The notes beneath the pieces were generated by a model. That model made no database searches, had not been told where the DNA came from, and saw only the letters and a program-made list of their open reading frames with translations. From the NCBI GenBank assembly GCA_942492795.1, contig OW818639.1:496001-560000 (forward strand): DNA of 64,000 nt. Direction: 5' to 3'. This document shows positions 35,403 through 43,599 of the stretch, in pieces; position 1 is the first letter of the stretch; each line of letters opens with the position of its first letter. The position numbers were made by a program, and so were the translations under genes. This stretch comes from RGIG3178 sp942492795. GTDB taxonomy: Bacteria; Bacillota; Clostridia; Christensenellales; QAND01.

Positions 35403-36714
35403 CTGAATCCTCCTCAAGCTGCCCGCGGCGTATCATCTGCTCGCGGATGCTCTTTTCCTGTCCCAATTCCCCCGGCTTATAATACTGCCGTCCTTTTACA
35501 GAAAGCGGACTGTACTGCTGATCGATATAATGCCCCGGATATTCGTGCGGATACTTGTAGCCGACGCCGTGTCCCAACGTTTTGGCGCCCCGGTAGCTCG
35601 TATCGCGCAAATGGATGGGCACCGGTTCTTCGGCAAACTCCGCGACATCCGCCTGCGCCGCCGTTATGGCTTTGACTACCGAATTGCTCTTTGGGCTTTG
35701 GCAGACATAGATGATGGCCTGCGCCAAAGGCAGGCGTGCTTCGGGCAAGCCGATGAGCTCCAGCGCCTGCGCTGCCGCCACCGCCTGTACCATCGCCTGC
35801 GGGTTGGCAAGCCCGACATCCTCGCTCGCGTGCGCGATGATGCGCCGGGCGATGATCCTCGGATCTGCGCCCGCATAGAGCATGCGCGCAAACCAGGCAA
35901 GCGCCGCGTCGGCATCGCTGCCCCGAAGCGATTTGCAAAAAGCGCTCAGCATATTGTAGAAGTGTTCGTCATCGACGTTGAGCATGCGCTGCTGGATGCT
36001 GTCCTGCGCTATATCCATGGTGATGGAAACGCTGCCGTCCTCGCTGCGCTGTGTTGTCTCTACCGCCAATTCCAGTGCATTTAACGCCGCGCGCGCGTCG
36101 CCGTTTGCAATGCGCGCCCAGAATTCCAAAACCCCTTTGTCCAGTTTTACAGCAAGCCCGCCGTAACCGCGCTCATCGTGCAGTGCGTGAAACAGTGCTT
36201 TTTCAATGTCCGTTTCGCTTAGCGGGTAAAACTCAAAAACGCGGCAGCGGCTTACGATGGCCGCCGTCATCGAGATCATCGGATTTTCGGTGGTCGATCC
36301 GACAAAGCGGATGACGCCGCTTTCAAGCGCCGGCAGAATGGTATCGCTTTGCGTTTTGCTCCACCGATGGCATTCGTCGAGCAACACATAAGTCGCTTTG
36401 CCGAAGTGCCGCAGATCGTTCTGCGCCTGTTCTATGATCTTTCGCATCTCCTTCACGCCCGTGGAGACGGCGTTTATCTTCACGAAGTTGCTGCGGGTCA
36501 GCTCCGCTATCACGGCAGCCAGTGTCGTTTTACCGCAGCCGGGCGGCCCGAAGAAGATGGAGCTTGAAAGCGAATCGTTCATGATTGCCCGCCGCAACAG
36601 TTTGCCCGGGCCTACCAGATGTTCCTGTCCGACGAATTCATCCAGGGTTTTCGGTCGCATGCGGTCGGCCAACGGCGTACGTCTTGCCATATTGGCCGAA
36701 AATAGATCCTCCAT
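35395..36714 (-). CDS. rarA: Replication-associated recombination protein RarA (MgsA)
   Basis: This 439-aa AAA+ ATPase acts at stalled replication forks. It has Walker A GPPGCGKT (56-63), Walker B VLLDECHRW, sensor 1 STTENP, and the C-terminal tetramerisation domain (LPLAQAIIYVCQSPKSNS). The start is the ATG at 36714, 8 nt after AAGGAG; upstream in-frame ATGs lack a site. A minus-strand TATAAT at 36787-36782 may be its -10 box. Confidence 0.95.
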   Translation of the reverse strand: MEDLFSANMARRTPLADRMRPKTLDEFVGQEHLVGPGKLLRRAIMNDSLSSSIFFGPPGCGKTTLAAVIAELTRSNFVKINAVSTGVKEMRKIIEQAQNDLRHFGKATYVLLDECHRWSKTQSDTILPALESGVIRFVGSTTENPMISMTAAIVSRCRVFEFYPLSETDIEKALFHALHDERGYGGLAVKLDKGVLEFWARIANGDARAALNALELAVETTQRSEDGSVSITMDIAQDSIQQRMLNVDDEHFYNMLSAFCKSLRGSDADAALAWFARMLYAGADPRIIARRIIAHASEDVGLANPQAMVQAVAAAQALELIGLPEARLPLAQAIIYVCQSPKSNSVVKAITAAQADVAEFAEEPVPIHLRDTSYRGAKTLGHGVGYKYPHEYPGHYIDQQYSPLSVKGRQYYKPGELGQEKSIREQMIRRGQLEEDSDE

Positions 36715-36833
36715 CGGACATCTCCTTTCAAAGCTTTTGCTGCGATTTCCAAGTCTAGTAAAAAAAACCATCCATCGTAGCATTATACATCATACCCGTC
36801 CGGAAAAAAAGTTGCGACGCTTGTGAAATAATG

Positions 36834-36862
36834 TTGAATTAATTGCGTATTCTATATATAAT
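36834..36862 (+). promoter_or_regulatory. SigA-type promoter of serCA
   Basis: TTGAAT (36834-36839), 17 nt and a perfect TATAAT (36857-36862). Confidence 0.82.
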
Positions 36863-36904
36863 AATCACAATTTAGAGTTTCCCTTAGGGGGTATTTTTTA
36901 TAGA

Positions 36905-36924
36905 CAAGGCGGGTATCCGCCTTG
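36905..36924 (+). promoter_or_regulatory. Hairpin just upstream of the serC ribosome site
   Basis: CAAGGCGG (36905-36912) pairs with CCGCCTTG (36917-36924) across GTAT; the AAAGGAG ribosome site follows at once. It could stabilise the mRNA 5' end or modulate initiation. Confidence 0.5.
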
Positions 36925-36937
36925 AAAGGAGAAGGCA

Positions 36938-38026
36938 ATGAAACAACGTGTTTACAATTTTGCCGCAGGGCCCGCTGTGATGCCGGAATCCGTTTTGAAA
37001 CAGGCAGCGGATGAAATGCTGTGCCACGGTGACGATGGCATGTCCGTTATGGAGATGTCCCACCGCAGTCCCATGTATGAAAAGATCATTTTCGGTGCGG
37101 AAGCAGACTTGCGCACTCTGATGAACATTCCAAAAAACTATAAGGTGCTCTTCCTCCAGGGCGGCGCATCCTTTCAGTTTTCCATGGTCCCCATGAACCT
37201 GTACCGCAATTCCTTCTCATGCGATCTGCTCAACACCGGCGCATGGACGCAAAAGGCCATCGTGGAATGCGGCAAAGTCGGGAAAGTGCGCGTGATCGCC
37301 TCCAGCGAACAGGATAAGTTCACCTATATCCCAAGCCTCGACAATCTGGATATGGATCCCAACGCGGACTTCCTCTATATGGTGACCAACAACACCATCT
37401 TCGGCACGCGCTTTACCGCCATGCCCACGCCGCTTGCCGGCGTTCCGCTGGTCGCGGATGCCTCCAGCAACATCCTATCCGAAGAGATGGATGTCTCGAA
37501 ATTCGGGCTTATCTTCTTTGGCGCACAGAAGAATTCCGGTCCTGCAGGACTGACCGTCGTAATCATCCGCGACGATCTTTTGGGTTTTTGCCCGAAGAAC
37601 GCGCCCATCATGATGGATTACAACACCTACGCCAAAAACGATTCCATGTACAACACGCCTCCCTGCTACGCCATCTACATGGCGGGGCTGGTATTCAAGT
37701 GGATGCTTCAAAACGGCGGCGTCAAGGAAATGCAGAAGCTTAACGAAAAGAAAGCTGCCATGCTCTATGACTGCATTGACAACAGCAAGCTTTTCCGCGG
37801 CACCGTACAAAAGAAGGACCGTTCGCTGATGAACGTCACCTATGTGATGCCCACCGAAGAACTGACCAAGCAGTTTTTAAAGGAAGCAGAACAGAACGAT
37901 CTTTTAAACCTTGCGGGGCATCGCTCCGTCGGCGGCATCCGCGCTTCGATTTACAACGCAATGCCGATCCAGGGCGTGGAGAAACTGATCGACCTTATGA
38001 CGAAATTTGACAAAGCAAACGCATAG
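36938..38026 (+). CDS. serC: Phosphoserine aminotransferase
   Basis: This 362-aa PLP enzyme turns 3-phosphohydroxypyruvate into phosphoserine. It begins with the family motif YNFAAGPAVMP, has QGGASFQFSMVPMNL, and the PLP lysine is K198 in FFGAQKNSGPAGL. Its end (GHRSVGGIRASIYNAMP) carries the phosphate-binding residues. AAAGGAG precedes the ATG by 7 nt. serA follows 9 nt later, so the first two serine-synthesis steps are one operon; serB is not in the window. Confidence 0.97.
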   Translation: MKQRVYNFAAGPAVMPESVLKQAADEMLCHGDDGMSVMEMSHRSPMYEKIIFGAEADLRTLMNIPKNYKVLFLQGGASFQFSMVPMNLYRNSFSCDLLNTGAWTQKAIVECGKVGKVRVIASSEQDKFTYIPSLDNLDMDPNADFLYMVTNNTIFGTRFTAMPTPLAGVPLVADASSNILSEEMDVSKFGLIFFGAQKNSGPAGLTVVIIRDDLLGFCPKNAPIMMDYNTYAKNDSMYNTPPCYAIYMAGLVFKWMLQNGGVKEMQKLNEKKAAMLYDCIDNSKLFRGTVQKKDRSLMNVTYVMPTEELTKQFLKEAEQNDLLNLAGHRSVGGIRASIYNAMPIQGVEKLIDLMTKFDKANA

Positions 38027-38035
38027 GAGGGCAAC

Positions 38036-39211
38036 ATGAAAAAACGCATTGCACTTCTGAACAATATTTCCTCCATCGTCTACAACGCGTTTCCGGACGA
38101 ACGGTATGAAGTAGGCAAAGATCTCGAGGATCCGAACGGCATCATCGTGCGCAGCGCCGACTGCCACAACATGGCGTTCCCGGAATCGCTTTTGGGCATC
38201 GCGCGCGCAGGCGTGGGGTATGACAATATCCCGGTTGACAAATGCACGCAAAACGGCGTCTGTGTTTTCAATACGCCGGGCGCAAACGCCAACGCCGTCA
38301 AAGAACTTGTGCTGGCATCCATCATCATGGCAAGCCGGAACGTTTTTGAAGCCGTGGATTGGGCCAAAAGCCTTAAAGGTACCACCGGAGTGGAAGCCGC
38401 CGTGGAAAAAGGAAAGAACCAGTTTACCGGCCACGAGATTTCCGGTAAAAAAATCGGCATCATCGGCCTTGGCGCTGTCGGCGCCATGGTCGCCAACGAC
38501 GCGCATTCGCTTGGCATGGACGTTATGGGCTACGATCCGTTTATTACCATCGAGGCGGCCTGGACCCTGCACCGCGACATACGCCGCGCACACAGCATTG
38601 AGGAGATGGTATCTTCCTGCGATGTGCTCAGCGTCCACGTCCCGCTCTCGGAAAAGACACGCGGCATCATCAACGAGGAAATATTCTCCAAGATGAAAAA
38701 GGGCACCATCCTGCTGAACTTTGCACGCGGCGGATTGATCGAGGTCGATTCTCTTAAAGCAGCGCTTGAGAATGGCACGCTGCACAAATACGTGGTGGAT
38801 TTCCCGGATGAGCAAACCATCGGACTTCCCAATTGCATCTGCGTCCCCCACCTTGGTGCATCCACCCCGGAAAGCGAAGAAAACTGCGCGCAGATGGCGT
38901 CCGAACAGCTTTACGACTATTTACAAACCGGCAATATCAGAAACTCCGTCAACCTGCCCAACTGCGAGCTCCCGCCGTACGAAGGCGGACGCCTGACGTT
39001 TATCCATACCAACACGCCCAACATGGTGGGCCAGATAACCACAGCCTTGGCGCAACAGAACGTGAACATTGCGCATATGGTCAACCGTTCGCTCGGCGCC
39101 ATCGCCTACACCATGATCGATGTGGACCAGCCCGTATCACAGGACCAGCTCAATCGGATCCGCTCCATCGAAGGGCTCATCCGCCTGCGCGTCATAAAGA
39201 GCGCTTACTAG
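38036..39211 (+). CDS. serA: D-3-phosphoglycerate dehydrogenase (short form with ACT domain)
   Basis: This 391-aa NAD-dependent enzyme opens serine synthesis. The Rossmann motif is IGIIGLGAVGAMVAND. Catalytic Arg is in LLNFARGG and His in CVPHLGASTPE. The usual catalytic Glu context (DVFEXEP) is replaced by VVDFPDEQ, as in other short SerA proteins. A C-terminal ACT domain (TNTPNMVGQITTALAQQNVN) suggests serine feedback. It follows serC by 9 nt with GGAGGG as site and ends before a row of hairpins. Confidence 0.95.
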   Translation: MKKRIALLNNISSIVYNAFPDERYEVGKDLEDPNGIIVRSADCHNMAFPESLLGIARAGVGYDNIPVDKCTQNGVCVFNTPGANANAVKELVLASIIMASRNVFEAVDWAKSLKGTTGVEAAVEKGKNQFTGHEISGKKIGIIGLGAVGAMVANDAHSLGMDVMGYDPFITIEAAWTLHRDIRRAHSIEEMVSSCDVLSVHVPLSEKTRGIINEEIFSKMKKGTILLNFARGGLIEVDSLKAALENGTLHKYVVDFPDEQTIGLPNCICVPHLGASTPESEENCAQMASEQLYDYLQTGNIRNSVNLPNCELPPYEGGRLTFIHTNTPNMVGQITTALAQQNVNIAHMVNRSLGAIAYTMIDVDQPVSQDQLNRIRSIEGLIRLRVIKSAY

Positions 39212-39232
39212 AATATCAAGTCATCCGCAAAA

Positions 39233-39258
39233 AGCAGCTTGTTCATACAGGCTGCTTT
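39233..39258 (+). terminator. Terminator-like hairpin after serA (copy 1 of a 26-bp repeat)
   Basis: AGCAGCTTG (39233-39241) pairs with CAGGCTGCT (39248-39256) over a TTCATA loop, 21 nt after the serA stop. The same 26 bp recur exactly at 39427-39452. Confidence 0.7.
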
Positions 39259-39426
39259 GGTCATCGCCAAAGTCGATGACCTTCAAGTGGGAATCCAATT
39301 CCCCCTTGAGCAACCCCCAGGAACGCCGTTTTTTTGAGAAAAAACGGCGGGTAAAGGTGTTTTCCGGCGCGCATGTCGCCGGAAAACGTATTTCTTCACG
39401 ATGATATTGATTTGTCGATACTCTGT
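39259..39426. repeat. Array of four more hairpins between two identical repeats
   Basis: Between the two 26-bp copies lie four inverted repeats. GGTCATCG pairs with CGATGACC (39259-39281). CAAGTGGGAAT pairs with ATTCCCCCTTG with one mismatch (39284-39308). CGCCGTTTTTT pairs with AAAAAACGGCG (39324-39349). GTTTTCCGGC pairs with GCCGGAAAAC (39359-39387). No reading frame fits here. The block looks like an inserted structured element or a non-coding RNA. Confidence 0.6.
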
Positions 39427-39452
39427 AGCAGCTTGTTCATACAGGCTGCTTT
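39427..39452 (+). terminator. Terminator hairpin, copy 2 of the 26-bp repeat
   Basis: This is an exact copy of 39233-39258, here followed by a better T-rich tract (TTTTATTATTT). It ends 3 nt before the convergent minus-strand gene. Confidence 0.75.
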
Positions 39453-39454
39453 TA

Positions 39455-39895
39455 TTATTTGAAACGCACTGGTTTTCCCTGTTTCCTTTTCAAAAGCGCG
39501 AAGCAGATATTCAAGCAGATCCCCAGCGCGAACAACGCCATCGCCGCATAGCTCCCCCATGCGTACCGGCAAAATCTGCTGCCGTACTCAAAGATAAGGG
39601 GCTTTGCCATAAGACCGACCCCCAGTCCTAAAAGACAGACACCGGTCAGGAGCAAATAGCGCAGCTTGGGGTTTTGCCCCATCGGCATAAGTGTGCCGAT
39701 TAAGCCTATGCAGGGGGCAAAGATCAGCATCATGGAAACAGGTCTTTGCCTAAACAAAAGCAACGCCGAATATGCGTAGGTTTTGCCTGCAATCGTGATG
39801 GTAAACAACGGTGTCAGCAAGCAAAGCGCTGTGCATGCAAACAGCAGTACATTGACCAGCCTGTATGCCCGGGCGGCCGAACGGACAGGTTGCAT
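39455..39895 (-). CDS. Small four-helix membrane protein, paralogue 1
   Basis: This 146-aa protein has about four hydrophobic helices and a basic C-terminus. The N-terminal part (YRLVNVLLFACTALCLLTPL) is clearly related to the neighbouring gene at 40082-40489 (IRIVNLLLFALCAICWILPM), so the two arose by tandem duplication. I do not recognise the family. The ATG at 39895 is 9 nt after GGAGG; the ATG at 39904 abuts the site. Confidence 0.7.
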   Translation of the reverse strand: MQPVRSAARAYRLVNVLLFACTALCLLTPLFTITIAGKTYAYSALLLFRQRPVSMMLIFAPCIGLIGTLMPMGQNPKLRYLLLTGVCLLGLGVGLMAKPLIFEYGSRFCRYAWGSYAAMALFALGICLNICFALLKRKQGKPVRFK

Positions 39896-40039
39896 TGGTC
39901 CCATCTCCTCCCGCTTTTTCGGATGTTTTTATACCATATCACCAATGTGCGCCTGATTCAACATCTCCGTTTTAAATCGCGTAAAACCACTATTGTATAT
40001 GCCGACGTTTACGCAATATGTCGACCGTCTCTTGCCAAA

Positions 40040-40067
40040 ACAAAAAAGGCAAGGTTTCCCTTGCCTT
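40040..40067 (-). terminator. Intrinsic terminator of membrane-protein paralogue 2
   Basis: On the minus strand AAGGCAAGG (40067-40059) pairs with CCTTGCCTT (40054-40046), then T residues; it lies 14 nt after the stop. Confidence 0.88.
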
Positions 40068-40081
40068 CTAAAGAACGGAGG

Positions 40082-40489
40082 TTATTTGTTTAGGTAGATC
40101 ATGCCATTGGCTGCCAACCCGGCCGCGTATGCCAACAAGGATAGGATGCCGCCGATTCCGAAGGCGCCCATGATGATCAAAATGAGCAATCCTGCGGCGT
40201 GGGCAAGGCCCAGATACATCGCATGCTGCTGCCTTGATTTGCCCTTGGAGAGTACAAACAGATACACAAAACCGAAAATTGGCGGGGCGAACAGTAAAAT
40301 TGCCGCAATGCTTACCTGAAACAGCCATTGGAACGCCGAGATGGAGAAGGAGAACCCACCATACCCGTAATACCCGGCGGAACTGAATGTATACATCGGA
40401 AGGATCCAACAGATGGCACATAAGGCAAACAGCAGCAGATTAACGATACGGATATTTTCCTTTACCTTGGTCATAAATCCTGAATTCAC
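40082..40489 (-). CDS. Small four-helix membrane protein, paralogue 2
   Basis: This 135-aa protein has four predicted membrane helices and a Gly/Tyr-rich loop (SAGYYGYGGFSFS). It is related to the protein at 39455-39895 through the first helix and the following Pro/Thr/Ala-Gly pattern. The GTG at 40489 is 7 nt after GGGAGG and is the best start. It has its own promoter and terminator, so the paralogues are transcribed separately. Function is unknown. Confidence 0.7.
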   Translation of the reverse strand: MNSGFMTKVKENIRIVNLLLFALCAICWILPMYTFSSAGYYGYGGFSFSISAFQWLFQVSIAAILLFAPPIFGFVYLFVLSKGKSRQQHAMYLGLAHAAGLLILIIMGAFGIGGILSLLAYAAGLAANGMIYLNK

Positions 40490-40530
40490 ACAAATACCTC
40501 CCATCAATTAAAGTTTACCAAACCAGTTAT

Positions 40531-40559
40531 ATTTTACCATTGTATGTTCATTCACACAA
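40531..40559 (-). promoter_or_regulatory. SigA-type promoter of paralogue 2
   Basis: On the minus strand TTGTGT (40559-40554), 17 nt and TAAAAT (40536-40531). Confidence 0.65.
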
Positions 40560-40644
40560 GGCCTTCCAGCCGCGATATTAAGGCGAATTCGCTTCATGAT
40601 ATGCCATTGGAGCCGATCCGTGACAGCTACGTCCTATCCTCAAA

Positions 40645-42000
40645 TCATGTCAGGTTGTGCATCCAAAGCCTGCTCTTGATCCGGCGGACTCCCATAACCA
40701 GCTTGACCAACTCCCCGGGCGCAGTAAACGCATAAACCCAGATCAAAGGTACGTGCAGCACAAAAGCTGCCGCCGCCACACCCGTGACGATCAGCGCCCA
40801 TTGCAGGCCCGCGTCGAGAAGCAGCGAATAGCGCGCATCGCCGCCGCATCGTAGCGCCCCGACAACGATCGTATAGCTCACTGCCATAACCGGGGCAAGC
40901 AGGATATATAGGCGGACGTTGTTCGTGAGGATCGCCCTCGCCGCATCGCTTAACACATAGAATGAAAGCACCACAGGCATTAAAAGGTTGGCTGCCAGAC
41001 CCGCAATCAATCCGAATAACGGCGCCAGACGCAGTATGCGCATCGCATAGAGCTGGGCATTTTCCTCGTCTTTGGCTCCGATGCATTTGCCGCACAGGAC
41101 ACCGCAGGCGTTTCCGATGCCCATGAAGGCCACAAACCCAAGCCGTTCAAACGTGCCAAAAACACCCATCGCCGCGGCCATCTGCGTTCCAAGCCAGGAA
41201 TAGATCAGCACGATGGTCGCCTGGGCCAACGCCCACAGGCTTTCGTTTAGAAATATAGGAACTGCGATAACGCCAAACCGCTTGACAAAGGCCTTGTCAA
41301 AGCGAAGCAGCGGGTATTCGCTTTTTGCTGTCGGCATTTTCAAAAGGCGGGACAAAAGCAACAGCAGTGTCATGTCCGTCAATTGGGCCGCAACCACCGC
41401 GACTGCCGCGCCGCTGATCCCCATCTTCGGGAAACCCAGGTTTCCGTAGATTAACAGATAATTTAGAATGCCGTTGAGCAAAAGGCCGATGACGGAAGTC
41501 GCCATCGGAAGCTTGACATTTTCCGTCCCGCGAAGCGTTGCAGCATAGGCGCTGGTAAAGCCGATGATCGGATACGAGAAACAGGCGATGCGAAGATACT
41601 CCACGCCAAGCGCATGCACGGCAGCGTCCTTGGTATAGAGCGACAGGATCGCATCCGGCGCCAGAAAGGAAACGGCAAAGAAGCCCCAGCCTATCACCTG
41701 CCCGCATACCAGCGAAAAGCCCAGCGTTTTGCGTATGCTCGCGATATCCTTTTGCCCCCAATATTGAGACGCAAAAGCCTGCGTGGTACTGCTGATGCCA
41801 AACATAAACACCATCATCAAAAACGAGATCTGTGTCGCCTGCAAGAGGGCGGCAAGCGCGTTGTCGCCAAGCCCGCCTACCATCATGTTGCCCAGCATCG
41901 AAATGGACGCGGACATGAGTTGCTGGAGCATGATCGGGATCGCCAAACGAAACAGACTGTTTCTAAACACGGTGTCCTTAAAGCCGAAGTAGTCTTTCAT
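40645..42000 (-). CDS. MATE-family multidrug efflux transporter
   Basis: This 451-aa polytopic protein has twelve predicted helices in two homologous halves. The first includes LAIPIMLQQLMSASISMLGNMMVGGLG and the second AVPIFLNESLWALAQATIVLIYSWLG, both typical of MATE antiporters driven by Na+ or H+. The substrate is unknown. The likely start is ATG at 42000 with GAGGA close upstream; GTG at 42012 is possible. It lies 168 nt after the aldo/keto reductase gene on the same strand. Confidence 0.9.
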   Translation of the reverse strand: MKDYFGFKDTVFRNSLFRLAIPIMLQQLMSASISMLGNMMVGGLGDNALAALLQATQISFLMMVFMFGISSTTQAFASQYWGQKDIASIRKTLGFSLVCGQVIGWGFFAVSFLAPDAILSLYTKDAAVHALGVEYLRIACFSYPIIGFTSAYAATLRGTENVKLPMATSVIGLLLNGILNYLLIYGNLGFPKMGISGAAVAVVAAQLTDMTLLLLLSRLLKMPTAKSEYPLLRFDKAFVKRFGVIAVPIFLNESLWALAQATIVLIYSWLGTQMAAAMGVFGTFERLGFVAFMGIGNACGVLCGKCIGAKDEENAQLYAMRILRLAPLFGLIAGLAANLLMPVVLSFYVLSDAARAILTNNVRLYILLAPVMAVSYTIVVGALRCGGDARYSLLLDAGLQWALIVTGVAAAAFVLHVPLIWVYAFTAPGELVKLVMGVRRIKSRLWMHNLT

Positions 42001-42055
42001 CGTTCCTCGCACATAAAAAAGTCGTAAAAAAAGAGCCGCACTACATCACAGGCCT

Positions 42056-42094
42056 TGCTGCGTCGCGAATGAGAAACGCATTCACAATGCAGCA
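42056..42094. repeat. Compound inverted repeat between MATE and reductase genes
   Basis: TGCTGC (42056-42061) pairs with GCAGCA (42089-42094), with an inner GAATG/CATTC stem. There is no adjacent T run, so a terminator role is unclear. Confidence 0.4.
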
Positions 42095-42168
42095 TGCACG
42101 GCATAGTTTGCAAGCGATCTATTCCGTGCGTCCTATTATATAGCGGCCCTGCTTATGCTGTACAGCCT

Positions 42169-43299
42169 TTATGTCAATCGTACATGCAGTTCTTTGAGCG
42201 TTTGGACGATGGGCAGGTGCTGCGGGCAAATGCTTTCGCATTGTCCGCACGCCACACATTTTGTGGCATCGCTTCCAGAACGCCGGGCAAAGCCGTATCG
42301 GCGCTTCGCTTCATCCCAGTTATCAAAGACCGATCCCGTGTTGTATGCGCCAAACAGGTTCGGAATGTTCACCCCTGAGGGGCATGGCATGCAATAGAAG
42401 CAGCCGGTGCAGCCGACAAGCGTTTTCTGATCCAAAATCAGCTTGGCGCTTCGCAATAGCGCCGCATCGTTTATGGACATACATTCAGGGTACACGTCCC
42501 GTCTGTTTTGGAAATAGCGCAGGTTCTCCGCAAGCTGGTCCATGCTGCTCATGCCTGAGAGAATACAGCTTACTTCGGGATAATTGTAAAGGTGGCGGAA
42601 AGCCCATTCGATGGGTGTGCGCTTTTGGGTATATCTTTTAAAGACATCCAGCATCTCCTGCGGCAGCGTTGCCAGCGCGCCGCCGCGCAGCGGTTCCATG
42701 ATGACCAGCGCCACGCCCTTCTTTCCGGCATAGCGGATGCCCGCGTCGGTCACTTCGCGGTCGATATCCAAATAGTTCTGCTGCACCTGGCACATATCCC
42801 AATCGGTATAATCCAGCACTTCCTTAAAAACTTCGAAATTGTTGTGATAGGAGAAACCGATGCCGCCGATGAGCCCTTCCTGCTTGAGCTTACGGAATTC
42901 CTCGATGATGCCGCAATCCCGGACATACGGCCAAGTCGTGTTCTCCACCCGATGGATCAGGTAGAAATCGATATGGTCCGTCCCAAGGCGCTGCAGTTGC
43001 TGCATGCATTTTTCACGCACATCGGAACGGTTCTTTACCTCTTGCGCCGGAAGTTTTGTCGCGATCCTGACCTTTTTGCGATAACCGTCCTTTAAAGCTT
43101 GTCCCAATGCGATCTCGCTGCCGGGATAGCCGTATGCCGTATCGACATAGTTGATGCCGCAGTCGATCGCATGGCGGATGATTGCCGTTGAATGCTGCAA
43201 ATCTATTTCCCCGGTCTTCTCATCGCGGGGCAGACGCATACAGCCCAGCCCCAGAAGCGACGATCGAAACCCAGTTTTTCCATAATTGCGATAGATCAT
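42169..43299 (-). CDS. Aldo/keto reductase with C-terminal iron-sulfur domain
   Basis: This 376-aa protein has an AKR TIM barrel (1-280): the catalytic Asp/Tyr pair in NYVDTAYGYPGSE, Lys in IATKLP and His in FYLIHRVEN. A C-terminal ferredoxin-like part has CTGCFYCMPC and CVACGQCESICP. Such fused reductases are common in clostridia; the physiological substrate is unknown. The Fe-S domain suggests electron transfer beyond NADPH. GGAGG lies 7 nt before the ATG. A structured leader of about 111 nt precedes it. Confidence 0.92.
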   Translation of the reverse strand: MIYRNYGKTGFRSSLLGLGCMRLPRDEKTGEIDLQHSTAIIRHAIDCGINYVDTAYGYPGSEIALGQALKDGYRKKVRIATKLPAQEVKNRSDVREKCMQQLQRLGTDHIDFYLIHRVENTTWPYVRDCGIIEEFRKLKQEGLIGGIGFSYHNNFEVFKEVLDYTDWDMCQVQQNYLDIDREVTDAGIRYAGKKGVALVIMEPLRGGALATLPQEMLDVFKRYTQKRTPIEWAFRHLYNYPEVSCILSGMSSMDQLAENLRYFQNRRDVYPECMSINDAALLRSAKLILDQKTLVGCTGCFYCMPCPSGVNIPNLFGAYNTGSVFDNWDEAKRRYGFARRSGSDATKCVACGQCESICPQHLPIVQTLKELHVRLT

Positions 43300-43410
43300 T
43301 CCAGTTCCTCCAATCGATGCAACAAAGAAAGCCCCGCGGGCTTATGGACACGCTTATTGCATCATTTGACAACAAACAGTCTTTGATTTAGACTGATTAA
43401 AACCTTGTTT
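43300..43410 (-). ncRNA. Structured leader of the aldo/keto reductase gene (candidate)
   Basis: On the minus strand CAGTCT (43395-43390) pairs with AGACTG (43382-43377). Then GATGCAA (43363-43357) pairs with TTGCATC (43322-43316), enclosing AAGCCC/GGGCTT (43343-43338 with 43334-43329). The closing stem ends 4 nt before the GGAGG ribosome site, so folding could affect translation. I could not match it to a known riboswitch. Confidence 0.4.
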
Positions 43411-43416
43411 GATTAT

Positions 43417-43444
43417 ATTATATAGATTATTGTGAAAATGTCAA
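43417..43444 (-). promoter_or_regulatory. SigA-type promoter of the aldo/keto reductase gene
   Basis: On the minus strand a perfect TTGACA (43444-43439), 16 nt and a perfect TATAAT (43422-43417). Confidence 0.88.
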
Positions 43445-43599
43445 TATATGGAAATAGTAAAAAAGCATTGGTGTCGCACGGCAAAACGCCCTGGTTTTTG
43501 TCTTTGAATCGGATACCAAACAAAAAAAGGACCCCAAGAATGAACTGAACCCTATTCATAGGACAGAGAAAAAGAGCCCTATCGTAGAATACCAAGTAA

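Noticed and set aside
39233..39452. CRISPR-like repeats
   Set aside because: There are only two copies of the 26-bp unit, the interval is filled with other hairpins, and no cas genes are present.
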